The position numbers were made by a program, and so were the translations under genes. A DNA stretch of 51,638 nt from CAYFJO01 sp964343305 (lineage in GTDB: Bacteria > Planctomycetota > Planctomycetia > Pirellulales > Pirellulaceae). The first letter of the stretch is position 1; each line of letters opens with the position of its first letter. Positions 22,301 to 29,601 of this stretch are shown here, piece after piece. The notes under the pieces were generated by a model. That model had not been told where the DNA came from, did not search any database, and saw nothing but the letters and a program-made list of their open reading frames with translations. Where the stretch lies: NCBI GenBank assembly GCA_964343305.1, contig CAYFJO010000025.1, positions 1 through 51,638 on the forward strand, in the 5' to 3' direction.

Positions 22301-22847
22301 CACACTCGTCCTTTTCACTTCCGATAACGGCCCCCCGAAGAACACCCTCTTCGCCAGTCCGGGCCCGTTACGCGGCAACAAGGGGACCACCTTCGAAGGC
22401 GGCATGCGCGAGCCCACCGTCGTCCGCTGGCCGGGAAAGATCCCGGCAGGCAAGCCCAACGACGAACTCATGACCGCCATGGATTTGCTTCCGACTTTCG
22501 CGAAGCTGGCTGGTGCAGCAATCCCGACAGATCGGGTCATCGATGGCAAAGATATCTGGCCCACTCTCATCGGCGAGGCGCAAACGCCACACGACGCGTT
22601 CTTTTACCATCGCGGAAACCAGTTGCAGGCGGTGAGGTCCGGGAAGTGGAAACTCCATACGAACAAAGGAAGACTCACACAGCTCTACGACCTGGAGAGC
22701 GACATCGGCGAGAAGAACAACGTCATCAAGTCGAATCCGGAGGTTGTGCGGAGACTCAACGGACACTTGAAGGCGTTCGCAAAAGACATTGCCGAGAACA
22801 GCAGGCCCGCCGCCTTCATCGAGAATCCGAAACTACTTCGTAAGTAA
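19335..22847 (+). CDS. Double sulfatase: two type I sulfatase domains joined by a beta-sandwich
   Basis: This is a 1170-residue exported protein. A signal peptide (about 1-22) leads to sulfatase domain 1 (about 23-518) with FADDLGYGDLGCYG, Cys73 in CTPSRYTLLTG, GKWHL at 129-133 and SDNGG. A Lys/Pro/Ala linker (about 519-540) follows. Then comes a beta-rich module (about 541-700) that opens SFDFESGKLEPWKIVEGKFG and resembles the jelly-roll modules found with GH32-type or sulfatase proteins. Sulfatase domain 2 (about 726-1170) has FTDDQGYGDLSCFG, Cys777 in CTPSRAALMTG, GKWHL at 834-838 and SDNG. Both catalytic sets look complete, so the protein could remove two different sulfates from one chain. 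The frame is continuous and not an annotation artefact. It overlaps the previous gene by four bases and is 38 bases before the fuconate dehydratase gene. Confidence 0.93.
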   Translation: MKNLHLIGFICLGLTQSLAAAEQPPNVVLIFADDLGYGDLGCYGATKVKTPNIDRLAKEGRRFTDAHSVSAVCTPSRYTLLTGEYPVRANGGRGVWGPAPITSPLIVDTEKTTIADVFKSCGYDTAVVGKWHLGFGQGTNKWQEPLRPGPQDLGFDYYFGMPVVNSAPPYVYVENDRVVGGDPDDPLVYLGRNAKNATPITPIPPEAANRSRNAFGGAKEAHKLFNDYQVGTTFAKKSVEWIKERKDKPFFLYLATTNIHHPFTPAKRFQGTSQCGLYGDFIHELDWIVGEILSCLEDNGLSDNTLVIFTSDNGGMFNFGGQAAFKAGHRQNGDLLGFKFGVWEGGHRVPMIVRWPGKVKPGTTSKQLIGNVDMLATFAAFTGQKLDKVQQADSVNVLPAFVGEPEKPIRDHLVLAPHKGTHLSVRKGKWMYIPGQGSGGFGGRKPSDHTFAGPAAASFVGSVNSDIEDGKIKKDAPPAQLYDLAADVNQTQNVHNEHPDVVKELSSLLAGYKPKPGPAKGKPRVSGKPAKKTAAMPSTRSASFDFESGKLEPWKIVEGKFGHPIGSRAEFFRNKREYNKQGTYYLTTLESAANAEKGMDSQTGVIVSPLFVPESGTMTFRVGGGFGQSTYAALCTADGKEVQFARGENDQVMQEATWDLSPYAGKMMFIKVVDQSTNGWGHITVDDFQFDAKVLEEHPELTSTEDQSSSAVPAKNHDRDSRATKNSKPNFVVIFTDDQGYGDLSCFGGKHVSTPRIDRMAAEGSRLTSFYVAAPVCTPSRAALMTGCYPKRIDMATGSNFGVLLAGDRKGLNPDEITIAEVLKTAGYKTGMFGKWHLGDQPQFLPTKQGFDEFFGIPYSHDIHPFHPRQSHYKFPPLPLLENETVIEMDPNADFLTKRITDRAVSFIEKNKDEPFFLYIPHPIPHAPLQVSPPFMKGLSDDIVATLKAEDGKIDYRTRDKLFHQAIAEIDWSVGQILDALKANGLDESTLVLFTSDNGPPKNTLFASPGPLRGNKGTTFEGGMREPTVVRWPGKIPAGKPNDELMTAMDLLPTFAKLAGAAIPTDRVIDGKDIWPTLIGEAQTPHDAFFYHRGNQLQAVRSGKWKLHTNKGRLTQLYDLESDIGEKNNVIKSNPEVVRRLNGHLKAFAKDIAENSRPAAFIENPKLLRK

Positions 22848-22885
22848 CCGTTTCGCGTGTCCCGCCGTCATCAGCAGATCGTTTC

Positions 22886-24247
22886 ATGTCCAGCGAGTCC
22901 ATCAGAATCACGTCAGCGGAAGTCATCGACCTTCGCGTCCCGACCTCCGACCAGTTGCTCGGTTCTGATCCTTTTCACAAGGAACCCGATTACTCCTCTG
23001 CTGTCCTGCATCTTGAAACCGATGTGGGGCTGCGAGGTGTCTCGGTCGTTTTCACTGTCGGTGCTGGCACGGATTGGATTTGCCACGGGATTAGCGACCT
23101 GTGCCAGTTGATTATTGGCACGAGGCTGACAGACTTTGCTGCGGCTCCAATATACCTCTATCGACGTTTGATTGACCACCATCAACTGCGATGGCTGCAC
23201 GACGGAGTTTTCCGGATGGCGGCCGGAGCGGTCCTGAATGCCATGTGGGACCTGTGGGCGAAGTCGCTGAACAAGCCACTCTGGAAACTGCTGGTTGATC
23301 TTGAACCGGAATTCGTGGCCGACTGTATCGATTGGAGAAACATTAGCGACGCTCTGACCCGAGCAGAAGCCATCGCCATACTGCAGGAGCGTCGGGCAAC
23401 GATCGATCGACGTGAAAACGAAATGGCTGAACTGGGCCCAAAGGCATACTGCACTGCCGGATGGGTGGGGCTCAGCGACGACGAGATACTCGCGACGATC
23501 CGCAAGCTGCAGGAGCAGCGTTTTGATTCGTTCAAACTGAAAGTGGGCCGTGATCTGTAGCGGGACATACAGCGGATTCGATTCATGCGGGATGCAATTG
23601 GCCCCGAGTGCAATCTGATGGTCGATGCCAATCAGTACTGGGGACTCACCGAAGCCAAACGTCACATCGAGCACTACCGGCCATTCGGGCTCAAATGGAT
23701 CGAAGAACCGATCGCGCGCGACGATGTCCTCGGCTATGTTGAACTTGCAGAAACTTTCGCCGATGCCGACTTCGATTTTGCGTGTGGCGAGCAAGCAGCC
23801 TCACCGGTCATCTTCAAGCAGCTCCTGAAAAGTGGAGCAATCAAGTACTGCCAGATCGACGCCGTTCGAGTTGCGGGCGTCAACGACGTGCTGGCAATTA
23901 TCCTGATGGCGGCGAAATACAACGTGCCAGTGTGTCCTCACGGCGGCGGTATCGCTTTGTGCAACATGATTCAGCACTACGAAATGTGGGATCAGATTGC
24001 AGTGGCCGGCCACTCCGAGACTCAACTGGTTGAATACATCGACTTCCTACAGGATGCTGTAAAACATCCGGTCAAAGTCCGCGACGGCTGCTACGTCACA
24101 CCGACCGCTCCCGGATGGGGCCTCGAATTCCTGCCGGATTTCATCGAGCGGCATCGTTTTCCCAATGGCGACATCTGGATATCACGGCCCCCAGAGAAGA
24201 AAGGGGCAACCTTCGAGGTCTCGCCTGATCGGCATGAGCAGAGCTGA
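22886..24247 (+). pseudogene. fucD: L-fuconate dehydratase (enolase superfamily) with one in-frame amber codon
   Basis: If read through, the 453-residue product matches L-fuconate dehydratase, which converts L-fuconate to 2-keto-3-deoxy-L-fuconate in the cytoplasmic non-phosphorylated fucose pathway. The N-terminal capping part has FRMAAGAVLNAMWDLWAKSL. The barrel has the K-x-K base (Lys217, Lys219), metal ligands Asp247 (VDAN), Glu273/274 (WIEEP) and Glu302 (CGEQ), and His352 (CPHGGGIA). This spacing is almost the same as I recall for characterised FucD (K218/K220, D248, E274, E301, H351). TAG at 23558-23560 (codon 225), five codons after Lys219, is the only break; the frame resumes at once with RDIQRIRFMRD. 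CAG or GAG is the likely ancestral codon. No signal peptide is present, unlike the upstream genes, as expected for an intracellular step. It is either a recent pseudogene or a sequence error. Confidence 0.82.
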
Positions 24248-24303
24248 ACATTTCGCGTAGCGCGCCGAGCTGTTTGCCACATCATGTGACCGCGGTTACC
24301 GTC

Positions 24304-24843
24304 TTATCCAGACAACGACAATACGCCAACCAAACGCACACATTGCATTGTGTTCAGCAATCCGACAAGTTCCCTCACAAACGTGCTCAGGGCTTGGTCG
24401 TGGTGATTGCTCAGTTCCGCGTAAACTACGGCCGTTCTGCGACCAAGAAGATCTAGGGACTTCGGCGCTCGCATCGACGTGGGCCTGAAGTGGTAAAACT
24501 CTGTCAGCAAATCCTGCATCGCTCGCTTTGACTCGAATGGACGTGGAAACTCATCAAGGGGCTCTTCAAAACACAACTCGCAGGCATCGTCAAACATTGC
24601 CTGAATGAATCGAATGCTCTCTTCCTTCCAGCCAGCGAGTTGATTCGCCGCTTGGTCATAGGAACGAAGTACAGATTGCTTTGTATGCGGTGCGCGGTTG
24701 AGAAAAGGTGTCTTTGAGCGAAGCTCAGAAAGTAGGCCAAAGTCATCGTCAAGAGTCGGCGTGATTTCAAACCTTGAGTACGAATTGACTTCTGGCTGAA
24801 CGGTCAGTCGCGAAGGTTTGGAAAGAATCTGAGTAGTCATCAT
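24304..24843 (-). CDS. Hypothetical protein, unknown family
   Basis: This 179-residue soluble protein has no signal or membrane segment. It is moderately acidic and mostly helical by eye, with an Arg/Phe-rich middle (FESKRAMQDLLTEFYHFRPT). I recognise no domain. Its ATG (24843 or 24840) overlaps the stop of the winged-helix gene by four bases, so it is the last gene of a coupled - strand set (26332 to 24304). It probably belongs to the mobile island rather than to the glycan locus, which ends 56 bases away on the other strand. Confidence 0.7.
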   Translation of the reverse strand: MMTTQILSKPSRLTVQPEVNSYSRFEITPTLDDDFGLLSELRSKTPFLNRAPHTKQSVLRSYDQAANQLAGWKEESIRFIQAMFDDACELCFEEPLDEFPRPFESKRAMQDLLTEFYHFRPTSMRAPKSLDLLGRRTAVVYAELSNHHDQALSTFVRELVGLLNTMQCVRLVGVLSLSG

Positions 24844-25664
24844 CTTTTCTCCTGTGGAAAAAGTAAGGGTTGTTTGGTTGCTGTAGATTCCAAACGTCGT
24901 CGAGTCGGTAAGACGTTGGCAATATCGGGAAGAACCACCACCTCCTGTGCGTGAGGCAGCTTTGCCCTTTTGATTTCACGTTCGAGTTCATACCGACGTG
25001 CGTCAGTGACTGTCACGAGCGTGAGTCGAAACTTGTTGTGCTCCAAGCGCAGCCGCATCGACGGCCAGCCAGGCTGGTCCGGGTCAATTAGGAAGTTCGC
25101 CCCATCGCGTTTTTTGCGCCCGAAAAGCGATTGCAGGTGCGGCAGTACTTTGCGACCAAAAAATTGGTGCTGACCTCGGTCCAGTACCAAGTAGCCCAGC
25201 GTATCTCCGTCTGCGTAGAAGATCTTTTGCCGAAAGGGGTCGGTGTTTGTGGCCTCAATGTGTGCGGCTAGGTCGGGAAACTTGTCCAGGTGTTCGCTTG
25301 GCCGATACAGCAAAATGTGCGGTTCTTTCTCATTCGTACAGTAGAGCAGGGCCGCGTAACGGACTGCCTTGGCATAGCCCTTTGGCGGCGACGAGGTCGA
25401 GCGTGAAACTCGGTGTCCCAGGCTTCGCAAATGCGCTACGGCTTTATCGGTCAGTTGGTAGAATTTTCGGCATTTGTCGAGTTGCCGACCTCGAATCCAG
25501 CCTTCCGCACAATGCCGCTTAATCCAACTGGCAACTGCCGCGGCTTTCTTACCGCGAAAGTGCCGTCGCCAAAGGATTTCAAAAACAAGAAAGCGAAAAA
25601 CCACGAATTCGAGAAAAATCAAAGTGTCTTTTTCCGAGGGCTTCATTGGTTTGGTTCCTACCAC
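24840..25664 (-). CDS. Winged-helix protein of a plasmid/ICE-type module
   Basis: The protein has 274 residues from GTG 25664, or 268 from ATG 25646. Residues about 20-80 (WIKRHCAEGWIRGRQLDKCRKFYQLTDKAVAHLRSLG) follow the pattern of a winged-helix DNA-binding domain as found at the N-terminus of replication-relaxation proteins. The rest (YAAL LYCTNEKEPHILLYRPSE, ADGDTLGYLVLDRGQHQF) is unfamiliar and may be a nuclease-like fold. The start overlaps the stop of the upstream gene by seven bases and the end overlaps the downstream start by four, so the three form one translation unit. The function is not known; DNA binding is inferred only from the wing pattern. Confidence 0.65.
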   Translation of the reverse strand: MVGTKPMKPSEKDTLIFLEFVVFRFLVFEILWRRHFRGKKAAAVASWIKRHCAEGWIRGRQLDKCRKFYQLTDKAVAHLRSLGHRVSRSTSSPPKGYAKAVRYAALLYCTNEKEPHILLYRPSEHLDKFPDLAAHIEATNTDPFRQKIFYADGDTLGYLVLDRGQHQFFGRKVLPHLQSLFGRKKRDGANFLIDPDQPGWPSMRLRLEHNKFRLTLVTVTDARRYELEREIKRAKLPHAQEVVVLPDIANVLPTRRRLESTATKQPLLFPQEKR

Positions 25665-26332
25665 AGAATCCAGGAGTACCCGGCGGCAACACAGCGTTCA
25701 CAGTGATGTCGCAGCCAATCGGCGGGATAGCGGCCACCGATTTCAATGGCCGTGATTCCCTGCCGCGTTTTGAGAAGTGCATCAGGGATCGGACCTGATG
25801 AGCCATCGCACCGTTGGCGATACTGCAAACATCGCTCCGAAGTCCAACACTTGAGAGCGACACCAGGATGCCGATGCAAGTATGCCAACCAAACCGAACT
25901 GCAAAGCAGGTCATGAGAAACCTTGTGTGGCGCGGAAAGCGTATCGCAGCCAGTCCAATGCCCATACAAGCGAGCGAACTTCATGCTCGGCCAGTACACT
26001 CGACATCGTCGAGCCGGAACGTCCCAGCGACGGTCAAGCTGATAGGCAAGTCTGTTGTAGTTTGGATCCGGATCGCCGGGTCGCTGAACATGAAGCGGCG
26101 CGGCCGGCGGTTCCACCAAACACACGTCGAGTTCTGCCGAATGAAAAACCCCGGCCGCTTCCCGGCGCCTCATCCACACCATCGCCGCTCGCGATGGGTT
26201 CGCACATTCCGCGAAATAGACGCTAAGTTGCACCAACGTCCAGAAGAGGTTCTGACGAAATGCATCAGAGACATCGCCAAATCTCTTGGGATGTTGGCGG
26301 GTTGCCGGGAGCGGCCGCATAGTGATCACCAT
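25658..26332 (-). CDS. Replication-relaxation-like protein with PD...EIGG motif
   Basis: This 224-residue protein (ATG 26332 or 26320) shows, in its C-terminal half, HKVSHDLLCSSVWLAYLHRHP, then CWTSERCLQYRQ, then PDALLKTRQGITAIEIGGRY. That order (HDL, W..E..R, PDA, xxIExGG) is the layout of the Replic_Relax family (PF13814) and of PD-(D/E)xK-like nuclease folds. Such proteins are found in conjugative plasmids and integrative elements. It lies 12 bases after the MT-A70 methyltransferase stop on the same strand, so methyltransferase, this protein, the winged-helix protein and the unknown protein are probably one operon. Confidence 0.55.
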   Translation of the reverse strand: MVITMRPLPATRQHPKRFGDVSDAFRQNLFWTLVQLSVYFAECANPSRAAMVWMRRREAAGVFHSAELDVCLVEPPAAPLHVQRPGDPDPNYNRLAYQLDRRWDVPARRCRVYWPSMKFARLYGHWTGCDTLSAPHKVSHDLLCSSVWLAYLHRHPGVALKCWTSERCLQYRQRCDGSSGPIPDALLKTRQGITAIEIGGRYPADWLRHHCERCVAAGYSWILW

Positions 26333-26344
26333 TCATTCAAGGAT

Positions 26345-27325
26345 TCAAAAGAGACGCTTTTCAACTTGGTTTCCAAAGACAGTCCAGGCAGAGTTGGGGA
26401 ACTCTTCTCGGCCGTAAAGCTCCAAATACGGAGCAGGACTTGCCTTCTCAATGAGTGCTCGAACGGCACCAGGCTTTCGACTATGCGTGGTACGGCGTGC
26501 CTTTATCCAACTCGGCAGTGTCCGGTCCTGAAAGGTCAGCTTCCCTCGAACACCAAGCAGCAAAAACTCATGTGAAACACGCCAGTAGTTGCCCATACCA
26601 ATCTCGTCTTTGACCCACACGAGACAGGACTTGAATCCAAATCCCCATGCTTCCATCACCTCAAATGCTTCACGCAAAAAGGCGTTCGTTGTCCACAAAT
26701 GCAAATGGGCGTTGTCGGCTGCGAGTTGCTCAACAGGTTCTTCGCAAATCTGCTCAATCGACAGCACCGAGTAATGATCTACCGCCGCAGCTCGCGACGC
26801 CCCGTTTTCGTACGGCCACGGTGGGTCGGCGTAGATCGTCGGATACTGCCGTCCTTGTGCAATGAGTTCCTGCAGGCTGCTTACGGAGCAGGCATCAGGC
26901 GTGGCGTCCATTGCTGGTTTTGTCGTGGTCGATGATTCGTTTTCAAACAAATCCAGTTGCGCGGCCCCATTGAGTTCGCGAATCCTTTCAGCCAAACGAC
27001 TCACAAGTTCACTCAGCGCCAATTTGATCTCTGCGGCCTCTGCTACGATGTTTAGCTTGCTGAATGCCAGGACCGTCTTGATTGGCACCGGCGCTTCCAA
27101 GGTACGTCGAAGTTGTTGAATGGAAACAGGCTCGTGAAACTGCTCTTCCCAATAGTTTGCAAATGCGGCACGCACTGAAGCGACGGCGAAGCTGTCCTCA
27201 ATCGTTGAACAAGGGCGAAATGACACAGCGCATTGGAGCACCGATCCCCGGCGCGCGGGCGGCATGGTAAACAGCAAGCTTGTTAGTTCTTGCAGTCCGT
27301 TCGATGTTGTCACTCCGTTGCTCAT
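26345..27325 (-). CDS. MT-A70 family N6-adenine methyltransferase
   Basis: This is a predicted S-adenosylmethionine-dependent adenine-N6 methyltransferase. The catalytic DPPW motif is at residues 167-170 (YADPPWPYENG), followed by HLHLWTTNAFLREAFEVMEAWGF and CLVWVKDEIGMGNYWR, all typical of the MT-A70 group carried by phages and integrative elements. The N-terminal 150 residues are unrelated to the catalytic fold, with a helical LALSELVSRLAERIRELNG stretch. I chose ATG 27325 over the TTG at 27349 because GTGAGG precedes it. No cognate restriction gene is beside it, so it is an orphan or part of an element's own system. DNA rather than RNA as substrate is an assumption from family and context. 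Confidence 0.85.
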   Translation of the reverse strand: MSNGVTTSNGLQELTSLLFTMPPARRGSVLQCAVSFRPCSTIEDSFAVASVRAAFANYWEEQFHEPVSIQQLRRTLEAPVPIKTVLAFSKLNIVAEAAEIKLALSELVSRLAERIRELNGAAQLDLFENESSTTTKPAMDATPDACSVSSLQELIAQGRQYPTIYADPPWPYENGASRAAAVDHYSVLSIEQICEEPVEQLAADNAHLHLWTTNAFLREAFEVMEAWGFGFKSCLVWVKDEIGMGNYWRVSHEFLLLGVRGKLTFQDRTLPSWIKARRTTHSRKPGAVRALIEKASPAPYLELYGREEFPNSAWTVFGNQVEKRLF

Positions 27326-27389
27326 TACCTCACGCCGCTTTCCTTTCAAACGACTTGACTAGTCCGCCAACGTGCGACTTCACTTCCAC

Positions 27390-28391
27390 CTATTCCAGCT
27401 TCACGTTGTCCCAGTCATCGGGCGGCTTGCGGACCGGCGGTAAAGAGTCTCGCTGCGAATGCGATCGCACGGTGTTGTCGTAGCTGACAAATTCGCCAAT
27501 CAGATAGTCGAGATGTCGCTTGCCGAACACGATGAACTTCCGCAGGCATTCTCGTTTAATGGTCTGCACGAATCGCTCAACGCGACCGTTCAAATTTGGC
27601 GAGCACACTGGCAACGGGTTTGTTCGTACATTGTGGCTCTTCAGTGCCGCCACAAACTCCTTGGTAAACTTGGTGTCGCGATCGTGCATCACGATGGAGG
27701 GCTTGGCTTCGCGGCATGATGTCTCGGAGACAAAGGACTCAGCTTGTTTGGCCACCCAAGCGGAATTGGGATGTGCCGCCGACGATGAAGCGATGACTTC
27801 ACGCGTCTTCATGCACAGAAACACGAGCACATAAAGCTGCCGAATCCCGCGAGACGTGATGGTTTGTACGGAGAAGAAATCGCAGGCCCACAACGTCTCG
27901 CCGTGCCGCTTGATGAAGTCGTCCCAGCAATCCGATGTGCGGTTAGGACCCGGCTGGATTCCTTCTTCTTGGAGAATGTTGCGAACCGTTTGGCGGCTGA
28001 CTCGGCGAATGCCAAGCTTGCGAAGCTCTCCGATGATTCGCGTATAGCCGAAACCGGTTTGCTTGGCGATCTCGATGACCAGCTTGCGCAACTGCTTCGG
28101 TTTGCGTTGGCCGCCCTTGGGTTTGGGCGTGTTCTTTTTGCATTTCGTCTCGCGACACCAGCGATAAAATGTGCCGGGTGTAACAACAGTGATTAGTTCC
28201 TCGATCGCACGGCCCAGTGCCTTGCCGTACTTGAGCAGCCGCTGGCGTTCGTCCGGCCGCGTGTGGATCTGTCCGGGCACGCGCGCCCTCAGGATCTTGT
28301 TTTCCTCTTTGAGAAATTCGATATATTTTGCCAACTCGCGATCGGTCGTCGAGGCGATCAGCGCGAGTAACGGATGGAAAATCTTGGCCAT
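27390..28391 (-). CDS. Insertion sequence transposase, DDE integrase-core type
   Basis: This is a 333-residue transposase. The N-terminal half is basic with helix-turn-helix character (GYTRIIGELRKLGIRRVSRQTVRNIL). The rve catalytic core follows with Asp171 (WACDFFSVQT), Asp237 (MHDRDTKFT) and Glu272 (NGRVERFVQTIKREC), a DD(34)E arrangement. The layout resembles IS3/IS481-type proteins. ATG 28391 starts MAKIFHPLLALIAS; an upstream in-frame start at 28433 is less likely. It looks full length. I could not find convincing terminal inverted repeats or a target duplication on either side, so the IS borders are left open. Confidence 0.88.
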   Translation of the reverse strand: MAKIFHPLLALIASTTDRELAKYIEFLKEENKILRARVPGQIHTRPDERQRLLKYGKALGRAIEELITVVTPGTFYRWCRETKCKKNTPKPKGGQRKPKQLRKLVIEIAKQTGFGYTRIIGELRKLGIRRVSRQTVRNILQEEGIQPGPNRTSDCWDDFIKRHGETLWACDFFSVQTITSRGIRQLYVLVFLCMKTREVIASSSAAHPNSAWVAKQAESFVSETSCREAKPSIVMHDRDTKFTKEFVAALKSHNVRTNPLPVCSPNLNGRVERFVQTIKRECLRKFIVFGKRHLDYLIGEFVSYDNTVRSHSQRDSLPPVRKPPDDWDNVKLE

Positions 28392-28536
28392 CGTGGTATG
28401 CTCGTAAGTTGATAGTGTGAAGGAGGATGACACATTCGTTTTACCCCGCTATGGCTCCTGTGGAATTTGAAATTACACCGCTTGGGTCGAGGAATTCGAG
28501 CCGTCGTTTGTTGACCGGAATAACCAGCAAACCTTC

Positions 28537-28815
28537 TCATTGCGCAGGCTCCTTCGGTGATGAATTTGAGCTTGGTTTGCGTTCAACGTGATTGCTGGCG
28601 TGAACGATTGTGTTGACCGTTTCACGAATGTGCGGCGGCAGTTCGTTCCAAGAAGCGAGCACGCTTTGCAAGTCTCGCCGCACGAGAAAGTGACACTCGA
28701 TGTCACTGGAGGACGATGCCGGATAGTCGCTTAGGCAACTGTGACGGCAACTGGTTTTCTTGGTTTGCCGTAACTCTTTGACAGGTTTCTCAGTTACGGG
28801 TTTCGCGTCGCGGCC
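28537..28815 (-). pseudogene. Remnant or small open frame downstream of the integrase fragment
   Basis: A frame shifted by one relative to the integrase fragment stays open from about 28815 to TGA at 28537-28539. Its residues look coding: SSDIECHFLVRRDL, then LQSVLASWNELPPHIRETVN. I recall the 'D-L-x-x-V-x-x-x-W-x-x-L-P-x-x-I-R-x-x-I' pattern near integrase genes in planctomycetes. There is no good start codon in the upstream half, so it is probably a relic of a small gene or of the integrase 3' region after deletion. The stretch 28434-28536 between it and the transposase holds nothing I can identify. Confidence 0.4.
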
Positions 28816-29384
28816 TACGGAACCGAAGGGGGTTTTTTGGTTTTCTCGTTCCCAGGATTAACAATAATCCCCGCCGCCGCACCAATTCGTGAAACTACTT
28901 TGCCGACCCACTTTGATGTGAGTCGGGCGGGTGTTGATCTTCTTCCCAATCTAAGTTGAAGTGAAAGAGGGTTGAAGACCCATCCGTGTCGCTCAGCCTT
29001 GGGAGTTTCAAGCAATACCGATTCGAACCAGGGGAGGAGTGGAATCTCCTCTTCGGTTGCATTCTTTTGCATTTCATGGGGAATCCGGAGAACCGGCAAC
29101 CGTCCAGCCTTCCATTCTGGCACAATTCTCAAAGGGTCGTCCCAAGAGACATTCATTAACTCGTCAATTCGAAGAGCCGACTCCCAAAGTCCACGTAGAA
29201 GGTATTTCCACGACGGTGCAGCTTCGCTGCCAACCTCGCTTTCAACAACAGCGAGCAATCGTTCCCACTCCTCACCCACAAGCGAACGCCCCTTCATCGC
29301 TCGTAATTTGGCAACCTTCACCTTTTTAATCTTTGGAGAGGAATCGAGATACCTTTGCGCGACTTTGGGCCAATGCCGCTTGCT
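28815..29384 (-). pseudogene. Tyrosine recombinase/integrase, truncated at both ends
   Basis: The frame reads WPKVAQRYLDSSPKIKKVKV, then LVGEEWERLLAVVE, and GLWESALRIDELMNVSWDD, where Arg in ALRIDEL is the first catalytic arginine of phage-type integrases. It ends with LTSKWVGKVVSRIGAAAG and a stop, before the second catalytic block (HxxR ... Tyr), which is missing. At the 5' side the frame stops at a TGA (29385-29387) that lies in the loop of a hairpin repeat, and the N-terminal core-binding domain is missing. An internal GTG at 29321 could still give a 168-residue product, which would be inactive. This is best read as the relic of the recombinase that brought the island. Confidence 0.75.
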
Positions 29385-29560
29385 TCATGCAAGCGGTGCT
29401 TACCTTCAGCATGCCACCGCGTTCATCGCGGTGGCACTTGACCTTTCGCCCATGAATTCAGGCCAAAGGTGAGAACTACCGCGATGAACGCGGTAGCATC
29501 GCGGCGCCAGCACCAACGAAGCCAGTTAGAAAGTGAAAACCGCAGGGATGAATCCCGCGG
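29376..29560. repeat. Cluster of five stem-loops sharing an ATGAA/TTCAT loop
   Basis: Five hairpins follow each other in 185 bases. (1) 29376-29396: CCGCTTGC, loop TTCAT, GCAAGCGG. (2) 29412-29436: a 10-base perfect stem TGCCACCGCG, loop TTCAT. (3) 29441-29470: ACCTTTCGCC/GGCCAAAGGT with one mismatch and loop CATGAATTCA. (4) 29476-29496: CTACCGCG, loop ATGAA, CGCGGTAG. (5) 29540-29560: CCGCaGGGA, TGAA, TCCCGCGG with one bulged base. The stems differ but the loop is kept. The unit resembles dispersed hairpin elements I know from Pirellulales intergenic DNA. The remaining bases up to the dehydrogenase stop at 29602 hold no gene. Confidence 0.8.
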
Positions 29561-29601
29561 CATCGGGTGGTTCAAATTCGCGCAAGGCTGTTTAGTGCGG
29601 G

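Noticed and set aside
16334..24247. Amber recoded as an amino acid in this organism
   Set aside because: TAG ends several intact genes here at the expected place (10257, 16346, 49479) and only two internal ambers were seen. Mutation or sequence error is simpler; the idea is kept only as a test in the findings.
27326..28540. Terminal inverted repeats and target duplication of the insertion sequence
   Set aside because: I compared the flanks of the transposase by eye and found no convincing matching ends, so no borders are given.
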